Source: Pyrrhoderma lamaoense (taxonomy: Eukaryota > Basidiomycota > Agaricomycetes > Hymenochaetales > Hymenochaetaceae). From it: a stretch of DNA of 64,000 nucleotides. The DNA lies in NCBI GenBank assembly GCA_002794735.1, contig NBAZ01000002.1:1674001-1738000 (forward strand), written 5' to 3'. Positions 1-10,798 of this stretch are shown here, piece after piece (the stretch's first letter is position 1; every line of letters starts with the position of its first letter). Position numbers and translations under genes: made by a program. The notes beneath the pieces are model-generated. The model ran no database searches. It was not told the origin of the DNA and was given only the letters and a program-made list of their open reading frames with translations.

Positions 1-2756
1 GGATCTTCGCTCGCAGTACCACACCGAGTCGGGTCAAGGAAGAAAAAGAGGGGAGGGAGCGACTTATCATCGTTGCCAACTTCTTTTCTATGAAGCGCAC
101 TAGTCGCCGTTCCACATTTTTCCAGTAGTGTGTATGTTCCCGTTATATCACGCTCAAGAAGAGAAGAATCTCCTTCTTTAACTGATATCTCAAGCTGCGA
201 GTAAACAGTCATATCCTTGTATTTACCTAAGAGTCCAAGTCGTGCAGGCCAGGCAGGAATTTGCTCCCCTTTACCTTTATAGAAAGCTTGATAGCAACAG
301 GCTTTGGGAGCGCAACTTCCCATTTGCCGTTCAAGAGTCCTTCAGTAACATCGCATGCGAGCAACAGGGTTATCCAAAATTCGGCGGATCTCACTATTGG
401 CGGGTTCCTTGGCCTCCGCTTGAGCAAACAGACGCCATTCAGGCTGTTGTGGGTGCAGAAGCAGCTCTAGACTTCCTTGAGGAGATTTGAACGTCGCGAT
501 CCATATTTCTTGTCGCTTTAGTTCTACAAAACGTTGCTCAGAGGAAGCAACTCTCAAGACAGCTGATCGCCAAGCATTCCATTTCTTTTCAGGAATTTCT
601 GGCGCATGACTAGAACGGAGACCATCTAAAAGCTCTTTAGTGAGACCCGTGAATGTTATACTCATTGGCAGTGCTGATCTGAGTTCACGAGAGAATATCA
701 AAGGGGAAGGCGAGGAGAACCACTGAAATCTATGGGTTGATAGTTATGTTCTGGACGGCCACCGCATTTCTCACAAGATGTTGTCCCGCAATCTACACAG
801 CGATTCAAAAGACGTGAAGTCATGTCAGATCTTCCTTCACATTCACACAGCCGAGAACTTGCGGTTGCTTTCATGAGAATATCAGAAAGATCACTTTCAA
901 GGGTAGTTGATAAGTCAAGAGGGCCCTCCACAAGCCCTTCTTCTCCCGATATATGATCTTCTACCCTACCTTGAGAAACACGATCTGCATTGATTCCCGA
1001 CCCATAGTGAGCATCTACGCCCGAGTTTCCTGCCTTCTCTTCATAGGTGTCGACATCGTTCCCCTCCTTTAGTAAGCTTTTCCCTACAACTAAAGCGGCG
1101 AGCATACACGATCCAACGACCGTGGTTGACATGGCATTACCAGCAAGATCTGCTAACTGATCTTCCGTTTCACGGGTAAGTAGAAGTTTATCAACAGGTA
1201 GCCCCTGCATGGACAAAGCTTCTAGTCCAACCATGGGCCCACCTCGATTTGTGATGTAGGGGATCATAGATGGCGTTAGACAAGGACAAACTCCGAGTCT
1301 TTTAGACCCAATTTCTCTATCGACATTTTGAGAAAGATTCCATACTTGCCTATGAAATTGCATTAGATATCCACCACAAACAGTAGGTATTTCTTAGCGT
1401 ACGTTTTGAAAGAGGGATCAATGCCTTGCTTTGCATAACGAAGCAAAGTTATGTCCATCAGGTCCCACACTCGCTCAACTTGAACAATACCCCAATCGCC
1501 CCATGCGAAATCCGGAAGTTTACAGTAACCACCGTCATCCCAGCTGGTTAAGGACGCTTAGGACCCAATTGCTCCTCTAACCGTGCACGCTGGTGCCGAG
1601 TCTCACAGCGTCCCCAATCTGTTCTTCCTGTCCGCCTATCAAGGGAACCAAAGCTTTCCTGAACGAGCTTTTGCCGAGCTTGATGAATACGCTGGTCATC
1701 GGTTGGTAGCATCCAGCTATCGAGAGTAGTAGAAGCCGGACGTTGAAGTTTTTGTACAAGTGCGCGCCACTTGTCTGGTATGGTCGAATTCTTTTGATGA
1801 ACAGCAAGAAGATATACACGGGTACGAGTATGGGGAATATAGTAGTTTTTCGTGTCCACTCTGAAGAAGGCGGCACTATATTTATTCTTCTCAAAGTAAC
1901 GGACTACACGATCCCAAGGAGCACTACAAACATTTTCGAGAATTACAAGGGGAGGCCGATGCTTGTCAACCCACGACATCATTCCACGGAAAGTTCGACC
2001 GGATTCACCGTTTGCATCAATATCTTGTTTCTCATTGTTTAAAGAAGAGTAATCAACACAAGAGGTTCCAGCAATGAGTAAGTCCACGTCCCCAGGCACT
2101 GCAACCTCTGAACCATAAGCCGTTGTTCTGTACAGTAGTTATTATTAGAAGTTTTTCAGAAAACATTACTTTATTACATACGCAGTGTCCCCACCGAGTT
2201 CACAAATATCACGGAAAAGAATGGGTGGTGAGAAGTTACGCTCAATGTAGGCTTGTTTGAATGGCTCAATTTCGCACGAGAAAACGTGCTCTATCTCCAA
2301 CTTTGTTCCAAAAAGTTGTTCGATGGAGTCCTGAGCAAGCTCCAGTGCAAGCAATGGAGACTCCGTACCCGAGCACATTGTTGCGACTCGGAGCTTCCGC
2401 CCTTTAATTCTTGAGGTTACTTGAGCAACCTCGGGTATTCTACTAACCAGATCAGTAAAGATTGCGGGTATGCTACTGATTGGAGGTAGATTAGATTTGT
2501 CTGGTGCAGCCTTTTTGTCAACAACGGATTCCTCTGCACCCGTTTCAGTTGTCTTAGCATCTTCTTCCTCAATATCCTCATCAATCACATCATCATCTAC
2601 AGCATAATCAGATTCCTCATCAACGTTGTTTTCCTCCTCTGCATCACTCTCTTCGTGCTTCACTGGCTTTTTCACGTCTTTCCCTTTCTTTTGTAAAATG
2701 AAGGCATTTAGAGTTGACTGCCCCTTGCTAGTCGCAGGTGCTTTCGCTCTGGGCAT
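1..2756 (-). CDS. C5 cytosine DNA methyltransferase (probable MTase-SNF2 fusion type), 3' end beyond window
   Basis: Would transfer a methyl group from SAM to cytosine C5 in nuclear DNA. Exons by phase: 2182-2756, 1582-2127, 1403-1543, 724-1349, then 673 leftwards; introns of 54, 38, 53 and 50 nt (the 38-nt one is tentative). Motifs in order: SAM-binding CSGTES (about residue 150), catalytic loop GTSCVDYSS with its Cys in place of PCQ, ENV (motif VI), HTRTRVYLL (motif VIII) and late GNAMSTT (motif X). A Cys-rich knuckle (CVDC...CEKCGG) follows near residue 620, and the left edge reads LDPTRCGTASED. As I recall the family, an SNF2 helicase follows this arrangement, but it would lie outside the window. 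The N-terminus carries a PIP-box-like QSTLNAFI and a long acidic stretch. The frame breaks near 345-365 and 260-270. Sure of the MTase; the fusion is inferred. Confidence 0.85.
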
Positions 2757-2843
2757 CTTCGCCTCTACGAGACACGTCCAAGAGAGACGCGATAGAATGA
2801 TGAGTCAATGAAAGAAAGAAGACAACACGAATTTGACTCCGAC

Positions 2844-2900
2844 ACGCGTTTGAGCTTTTAACAAAGTTTAGTCACGTATACACGTATGTCACATACGCGT
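2844..2900. promoter_or_regulatory. two MluI cell-cycle box (ACGCGT) sites in divergent promoter
   Basis: Exact palindromic ACGCGT at 2844-2849 and 2895-2900, 46 bp apart, lying 88-144 bp upstream of the methyltransferase ATG and 160-220 bp upstream of the phosphatase ATG. In fungi ACGCGT is the binding site of the MBF (Mbp1/Swi6) G1/S regulator. The whole divergent intergenic stretch is 305 bp. Function is inferred from the motif and its duplication. Confidence 0.45.
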
Positions 2901-3061
2901 TAAGCCTGTCAAGTTGCTAATAAGCAAGCGCAGGTCCGACGGCATTTCATTAGTAAGAGCGTTATTAAGCGCGTGACGACAAGTGATCGGGGGTCATTCG
3001 GCGGTGACAAATCGTGCTTGTGAATACCAGTTTATACGCCATATCCAAACATTACATTGCA

Positions 3062-4344
3062 ATGATATCTAGCCTTACTTCAGCTATTAAGGTATGCTAT
3101 GGATCAGACTCACTCAGCTGGTTCGACAAAAGTTATGTAGCAGACTGGTAATATACTTGGTAGTATGCAAATGAACAAGTCTTACCGTTCTCCCCCCCTT
3201 TTTTAATTTCAAGGTTATTTGCCACCTTGATGTGGTACATGGGAGAATTTATTGATTCTCTTAACGTGTTTGAACGAGATTTTAGGCTTGATGACCCGCT
3301 TATAAGCCATCCACATACTAAACAACAGCGAGTAACGATTAGTGCTTGTGAATCAATGTCTAGTCATCTCATCAGGACTTATAGGATAGGCGGAACGACA
3401 AATAATTTGATTGCAGTTCTCTTCCCCTTAACGTTCTTCGTATTTGTATCGCTGAAGCGAAAACAATTTATTGATCTACACCACGGTGCTCTGGGATTAT
3501 GGGTCTCGAGGTTGTATATTTTTCATATTTATGAGTGAGGTGGATCAAGAATTCTCATCTCTTTTTGCCAGGAGTTTATGCCACTTAATAACCGAATTCC
3601 TCAAGAACAGAGTCGGTAAGCTTCGAGCTTAGATCTATAGTGTTCTGCTAAGCGCCGGACTTATCAACTACTAGGACGCCTTCGTCCCGATTTTCTGGCT
3701 CGCTGTCAATGGGGAGAAGCAATTCAACAATGTACTGGGTACTTATCTCGGATTAGGCAAAATTGGAATTATCATTTATCTTGCATGCTCATATAGAAAA
3801 ATGACGGACATCGTTGATGGACGCAGGTCATTTCCATCGGGACACTCGTCAACTGTTTTTTCAGGGATGTTTTATCTTTTTTTATGGCTGAGCGCACAAA
3901 CTGCAGCTTGGGCCTTTTCTTTCCCACTCCCAAATAAAAGCTTTCCGTTAGTTGGCTCAAGATTTGCACGCATCCCTGTTACTATTTCTCCCATTATATA
4001 TGCTACCTGGGTTGCCATATCAAGGGTAGAAGACTATGTAAGATTCTTTCTCCTCTCACTTTATTGTTTATCAAATATTATATAACACTACACTGACATT
4101 ATATTTTCGACGACAGCGTCATCATAAAGAAGATGTCATTGTTGGGAGCTTGATCGGTATCCTCTGTGCGACAATTGGTTATTTCTCTTATTGGCCGAAC
4201 CCATTCTCGTACCAACTTCATATGCAAGCAACAGTAAACAGTCCAAGACTTGTCTACAGAGATAGGGAGATGGATGAGCTTACAAGAAGAGAAGACACTC
4301 AAGAAGGATATGAACTAGCACAACTAGAAGAGGGCCATGTTTGA
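3062..4344 (+). CDS. PAP2-family lipid phosphate phosphatase (DPP1/LPP-like)
   Basis: Integral membrane phosphatase expected to dephosphorylate phosphatidate, diacylglycerol pyrophosphate or related lipids. Six exons (3062-3147, 3214-3510, 3572-3615, 3675-3738, 3797-4037, 4117-4344) join in perfect phase to 319 residues; introns are 58-79 nt. All three catalytic motifs are intact although split by introns: KNRVGRLRP (KX6RP), RSFPSGHSS, and SRVEDYRHHKED (SRX5HX3D, the His and Asp of the phosphohistidine mechanism). Hydrophobic stretches lie around NNLIAVLFPLTFF and near the C-terminus. The exon-2 segment between HPHTKQQR and NNLIAV is longer than I recall for the family. It is transcribed divergently from the methyltransferase. 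Confidence 0.92.
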
Positions 4345-4453
4345 AGTAGTCGAAAATTGTTGGTAGAAGATCAGATATGAATAGAAGGAAAGAAAAACAG
4401 ATAAATACAAGTTTAAAATAAGTGACGCGCAAGAAAATAAACTCATTCATTGC

Positions 4454-7400
4454 CTATTGTCGCATGAATACCCATCGATCACCAATCTTTTTCATCTGTC
4501 CAGTACTACTTCCCTTATCCTGATCCTGATCCTGACCTAACGAAAAAGAGTCTTGCGATGCCCACGCGTTACTGTTCTGAACTTGAGGATTCGCATATTC
4601 CATTTCACCGGGATTCGAATTGACAGCATACATGTCGTTCGCAAACCCTTTTTCCCGGACTTGGCTTTGGTCCACCACATTTGAAGCGGTTGCATTATCC
4701 ATCATATCCGCAGGAATAGCAGATGCCATTCCCCCATAGTTGATGCCATGTTCATCATCTCACCCATGACCAGCTGCATCAATTCCTCCTGCGATGGCAA
4801 ATATCCATTTGTTACTTGGAATGAGTTCCCAAGTGCAACCCACGAAGTGGGGTTAGTCGGATCAAACGTCGTGAAATCAAACGTATCCAGTCCACTACCC
4901 GAGAGTACCTTACTGGTCACTCCTATAGAATTCGAGTTCATCTTATCACCGTCTTCGACCCTGGCAGGCGACCTAACGGGACTTCTAGTCTTTGATCTTT
5001 CTTCACCGTCCTCTGCCTCCTCTTGATCTTGACGCAAATCCCTCCCAAATTCATCTTTTCCAGGTTCCCCTCCAAAGTTAACGCTTCGACCTGAGGTCGT
5101 TGCAGTCATGGAAGAATAATCATATCTCGCTGGGCTAAATGAGGATCTCTCATCCCTTCTTGCCGGTGGGCTCCTGGACCTACTCATCCGGCTCCCATGA
5201 CTATCCCGTCTTTCGTAAGTGTCCCTGCCGTTACCATAATTATAATTGCTATTCCGGTTCTCATAGTCTCTTTGGTTCCCTCTGTAATCATCTCGATCCC
5301 GTCCACGAAATCCTCCACGTCCCCTTCTCGGATCCCCCATCTGGCGATAACCACCGGTTCCATACCGTTCATTATTATTGCTAAAGCTCTGCCTGTTACC
5401 CGTATCACTAAATCTGCTTGGTCGCCGTTCGGAAGATTGGTCTCCATAATTAATATAACCAGTGTGTTGATTGATGTTGTTATTAGAATATGAGCTCGGA
5501 CCAGGACCGGGTCTCGGGTTTTGATAATTTGGATTTGATACAGGAGAGATTTGATTTGAAGTACTAGTCACTGGTGAAAACGACTGTGATGACGATCCAT
5601 TAGGTGCAAACGGATGAGTGATCAAAGGTGGAACTGGAGGGATCTGTGAATTAGCAGCTCCAGAAGTCGAACCAGCTCCCGCAAGCTGTTGTATGAGTGC
5701 TAGCTGTACCGGATTAAGCTGATTTTGATTTGATATGGCAGGAGCAGCGCCAGTACCAACAGGGGGACAGAAGGGGCGGGTATTAATACACTGTTTGGCG
5801 TTGTTTGGCTACTATTATTAAGGGCGTTTGATTGCAAATCAACAAAATAGCCTTATGATATTATATATATTATTTAAGCAACTCACTTTCCTGCTGCAGA
5901 AGCGAGCAGTGCCAATAATGTGGCCTGTGCGGATTCTGCTGTAGGGGTTGGGACTGATGCCGAAGTCGATGCGACTGCTGATGGCGGTGTTACCTCTTTT
6001 AATGGGGGCGTTGGGTGCTTTCGTGGATCGGTCGTTGCTTTCGACGTAGTAGTAGCTACCATAGGCGCTATTGTCGTAGATGGTGGCGTGGTACTTTGTC
6101 CTACCACCCCGTTTTGCTTTGACTCTAACAATCAAAATAATTTAAATTCAGTTTCTACCCTCTTTAGTGATTTTTATAATCCTGCCCAATAATCTTAAGT
6201 GTGAACACTAACGTACCCCACTTTTTTTCTCTAGCGAAAAAAAGTAGAATCTCTCCACAAAAAATGTAGTTCTTGAGAGTGATGAAAGAAAACATGGAAG
6301 CAGAGCAAGATGAAATCAAATTGCCAGAGAAGATACTTAGCGACATAAAGTAACGAAATATAATAAGCACCTTGGGAAGTCTGAGCCTCATTCTCATCCT
6401 CTGCCCTGCCCAATGCACCCAATCGTGTGATTACGCTAGCAGGAAATGTATTCGCTTTGGTCCATATGTCCAATATTTTTTTCGTCTTTTCCTATATATT
6501 CGTACATAGTATGTACGTTTTTGAGTCAGATAAAAGTCAGGATACCCATTGCGTTTTAATAAGTTTTATAAGAAAAATTGAATAAAGTAATGATACGTAA
6601 GTCGTGTACGATCGACACAAATATCAGTAAAGTGACTATTCTTGCGTTCATTGTGCCTCATTAAGAGGAAAGCCAATTTATATGGAATATAACGGAGAGT
6701 GTAGTCTTCTAAGTGACAGAACTCTCAACTGTTCTCACGTGAACTCTGTAGCAACTACCGAGAGAGTACTGAGACGCGAGGTATGTCGCCATCTACAGAT
6801 ATCAGGTCCAATCAAACAAGAGAATTTCCGTAGATGACAGACGACCTGAAAGATCCGGTATGCCCGTACAACCCACTTGTGTACAAGTGAGTAGCATTAT
6901 TTGCGAAGTACTCCAGTACGGTATTACACTCTTCATCCTCTTCCTATTCGTACCCTCTACTCTCTTCTTTCGTGTCTCCGTGTAAGTATTAAGCTATTCA
7001 AACAAGAACACTAACCTTTGCTTCGGGGGCTCCAGATGACAGCAAGTCTTGGAACAGGCCATCAAGTACTCCTTCAATTTTTAGTAAGAACGTTGCACAG
7101 TTTCCTGTCTTTGACTTGTTGTCTCCGGTCTGTCCGCGCCTAGTAGCTTGGTGGTGTGCTGCCCGCGAGAGCGCGTCAAATACGTAGAGACTGGATATCT
7201 TGGCATTTGGAGGAAGTGTTTTATGTGTGCGATAAAGGATGGAGACAAGCTGCGTGTCTTTCTGTTTTGTTTTGGGTTTCAGCCGAAAGCATGTAAAAAA
7301 AGGCAGCAGAAGGCAAGATAATGGTAAAAATGTTCATTGTGGTATTGTCAGAAAATTTTCATTGTGGGGGAGTATACGAGACGCACATCCATCGATTTCA

Positions 7401-7581
7401 TTGCAATCTCTGTTAATTTCTCCATCTTGGACGCAGATAATCTTTTGCCATTCACGACCTCCTTCAACTGAGATTCGAAGTCCTTTTACACACCACACAT
7501 ATTTTCAAGAGTGAAGAAGGTCAGTAGGTGTTTCGTTGTGCTATTTGCAGCAATAGCTAGACTCACCTCAAATGATACCAT
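4454..7581 (-). CDS. CID-domain protein binding RNA polymerase II CTD (Seb1/Nrd1/SCAF-like)
   Basis: CID domains bind the phosphorylated RNA polymerase II CTD in transcription termination and 3' processing. Exons: 7567-7581 (15 nt, MVSFE), 7387-7482, 7016-7261, 6371-6491, 5887-6124, 4454-5790. The CID (residues about 4-150) reads RLSASKMEKLTEIA, QLVSILYRTHKTLPPNAKIS, SLYVFDALSRAA and KKILDIWTKANTFP. The rest is disordered: Ser/Thr/Pro-rich, then an RGG/RS segment (GRGGFRGRDRDDYRG; SRSRSPPARR), then a conserved-looking block around TNPTSWVALGNSFQVTNGY. No RRM was found, unlike Nrd1 and Seb1. Introns 3 (524 nt) and 4 (246 nt) are unusually long. The last exon needs one extra base at 5762-5766 and at 4731-4735, both five-base G/C runs. 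Confidence 0.85.
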
Positions 7582-10500
7582 CTTCACCACTTCATGCAAC
7601 GAAAACAACAACAAAATAATAATATAGTGATGGGTAGACTCAGATCCGTGAATTGAAGCGTGACAACTCCACCTCTCTTAAAATCCGCACGTGATCTATT
7701 TCGAACAAACAGTTGCCTGACAAATCATTTCTATTCAACATTACTCTTGCTTGGATTGCTTTCTACCCTTTTGAACAATTCAAAATTTAATCGTGTGTGA
7801 TACATAGCGTATCTATATAACGAAGTCAATTTGATTTGATTATATGCGCCGACAGCTGTATTGAATCAGCTTTCCACTACTTATAGCTTGATTATGTCAT
7901 CAGTGATCATCACAGTTTTGAATAATTATAGGACGTTATCATTTCCTCCTTTCATCATGTACCACATCATGCACCAGATGGAGCCCATACTCACGCTTTC
8001 TTGAGCTGTTAAATAGGTACTACGCACAAATCTTGGTTTTATAATCGCCTTTCAAACGCCTCATAGCAATATCAAACTACTGTCTCAACATCAACATCAA
8101 TTTCTCATCTTATTCCTTGTCAGAAAACAACTAGAGAAGTTGCTTCGACCGTATGGATATTACGTGGTGCTTTAGACCCTACTATCCATTTCTTGCAACT
8201 CTTTCTAACGAAAATTACTTGACTACACTCAACTCCTCTCCGAAATTTAGGACGTTCTACCAAGATGTCCATCTATAGGGGTCTGTTCTAAAAATAGGAC
8301 CACCAGGTATAACAGGGTTGAAGGCTAACCTAACTTGGTAGTCATGTCATTAATTCGACATTAGCTCAATCAAAAACGTTCCGGCGTACTGTCACGTACA
8401 GGATGTTGAGGATCTTACAGAGTATTTGCAGTCTTCACGGCTGATCCTCCTGGAGCTCAAGACTACAGTCTTTGCTTCTCTTTCAGAATCATCAATGGTT
8501 ATCGTAATCCATTTCAATAGACTTCAAACAGCCAATAGCTACTTTATATCCTCTGGGCTCACATACTCTTTTCTCGGGGTCTATTCTATCCATGTGCAAG
8601 TAACCGATATTACGTATCCCCAGGATGTCTAGTCTTAACATCTTATAACATGACTTATTAGTAAGGACAATGGATACAATGTATAAACTGGATGTGTACA
8701 ACTTGCTTTACCAGACAGTAGGTATGAGCGTAGATACACACTTATTTGTATATGTGAAGGAAAATACATCTTTGGTAACGTTTTCGTCTTACTACACTAG
8801 TCTAGATCACTGTCCATACCTAGTGTCGCATCGATAAGAAGCCTTATAGAATGCCAGGTCGATAATAGAGTATGTAGTCTGCTGACTCGTTGCACCAGGT
8901 ACAGAGACATACGATCAATCAGTTAGGGGCGGGGGAGCATCCCGTCGTACTGCTATCGTCTTGTCACAAAATCAGCTGGTGGCTACTCTGCGCGTTTATA
9001 TGGGTAATCTCATATAATCCACTCATGGACACTACATTCATCTAGTGCATCGAGGACAATGAGGGATATAGATTCCTTGCGCACATCTGTCTACTCGTAT
9101 GAACATGATGAATAGGTGACGTTACGCACATATAGTGCATTATACCAGTGATTATCGCATACCCGCACCCTTTATATTACATTCTCTGAATCATGGCCAC
9201 TATAGTGCAACTTATTCTCAGAACGAGCCAATTGACTTGCTTGTTTGACGTTTCTGTCTATGATGTCAGTCTCTGAGGAATTACCTTTCTACAAGGTCAT
9301 CTTTGATTGCTTACTACTGGCGTATAGAAGCTGTCCTCTAGGCAATTGGGTATTCTTATTTCTGGTGCTTATAGCAAGTATAAGTCCGGCTGTCCCTTGT
9401 ACTCCCATTCTTCAGTTATCACGCATCTGTGCAATAAACATAGATCATACATACATAATTTCCTTTGCCGGTGGCTACCTTTCAGCGAGTAACAATAAGC
9501 TCCTTACAATCACTGTTTTCAGCCCCGTAGCATTTTGGACGACTAGTTGGTCGATGCGACGTCTGCTGTTCATTGGGCCCGTTACTCCAGGGCTAATAGC
9601 AGGTTATATGTGATATGACTATGTACTATATCATCTCTTTTTTTATCTTTCATTATCTGCGCTTGTTTGTTCTCTTCTACACAATGGATAAAGTGACAAA
9701 TGATCGTAATAACGTCACTTCTACTTCTAATTATCGCTCAGGAGGCATGCGCGAGATTTCAACCATTGATGATATTGATTCTTGTTTCGGCCTTCTCGAC
9801 GTTATCGTTAAACTACTAACATTCAGTAAATTATAGATTGAATTATGACGAGATATTAATGCTGTTTAGACCACGATGTTGATTTCGTCAATTGATCGGA
9901 ATATCCAAGTTATAAGTTATATTCCTGTGTTCATACTATCATATACAGAGAAAATACACTGTTGTATGGCTCATCAAATGTAGGCCAGTATACCACTGTA
10001 TTACCAGTAATAGAAGGGCTTTCAAGTATATTTTTTGTGACATGTACTACTAGAAGTCATAAGTAGATACTATCGAAATCTCATACCAATTGAAGTAGCA
10101 ATGATTATTTTTCTTGGTACACTCATCAATATTCTATTTAATTTACAATAAACACATAAACAAGGGGGATCGAGTTGAAAAGATCATAATAATCGCACCT
10201 GATAGAGGTCACTCAAATTAAAGAGTGAATTGAAATGACTACGACTATCACTGTATCAGCTCTACATTTCAACTCTTATGACATAATTAAAACATCTCTA
10301 CTAGCGCGCATGCACGCAGCACACACACACACGTCGCGTCTCGTTTTGTGTCCATCCAGTTCATTCATTGTCCTCTGCAACTATCATCAGAAACTTCCTT
10401 CTCCTGTCTCCTCCATCGCGACAGGTATAGCTGGGTAACGCAAAATTACGAATTGCATAACCTAACATCGGTTATACGAAAAGGGCGCTGAGGGTGTGTA

Positions 10501-10798
10501 GATTGATAGCTACTACATTCACGCACAAATCCTCAGTTTAACAAGTGAAACTCATCTATACTAGATAATTACTTGTATCTAAGTGTCAACACCGCGTTCT
10601 GACTGTACTTAAGCCAAAGATCTGAGATTAAGTCAGATAGAAGGAGAAAGAAAGAGACGGTATATCCTATAAGCAGAGTTCGGAAAAGCGAGAATACGAA
10701 CGACTCCCCTCGGAACTGTGATAAGGACGCACGTACCTCACTAAGCACGACCACAATAATAAAAGAAGGACCAGAGACATTCTAAGAAGAAAAAGAAT
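7582..10798. other. gene-free AT-rich intergenic region
   Basis: 3.2 kb between the start of the CID gene (-) and the start of Arp2 (+). I see no conserved protein, tRNA, terminal repeat or transposon domain. The longest open frame (9245-9613 +, 122 codons, hydrophobic) resembles nothing I know and has no supporting exons. A short AC dinucleotide run lies near 10320-10332. The region may hold regulatory DNA, non-coding transcripts or eroded mobile DNA; the sequence does not decide. Confidence 0.5.

Noticed and set aside
5920..6192. Valine/glycine-rich + strand open frame
   Set aside because: It is the antisense reading of the Ser/Thr/Pro-rich exon of the CID gene, which has matching splice sites and phase.
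9245..9613. 122-codon + strand open frame in the gene-free block
   Set aside because: No family resemblance and no splice partners; its hydrophobic composition is what AT-rich non-coding DNA gives by chance.
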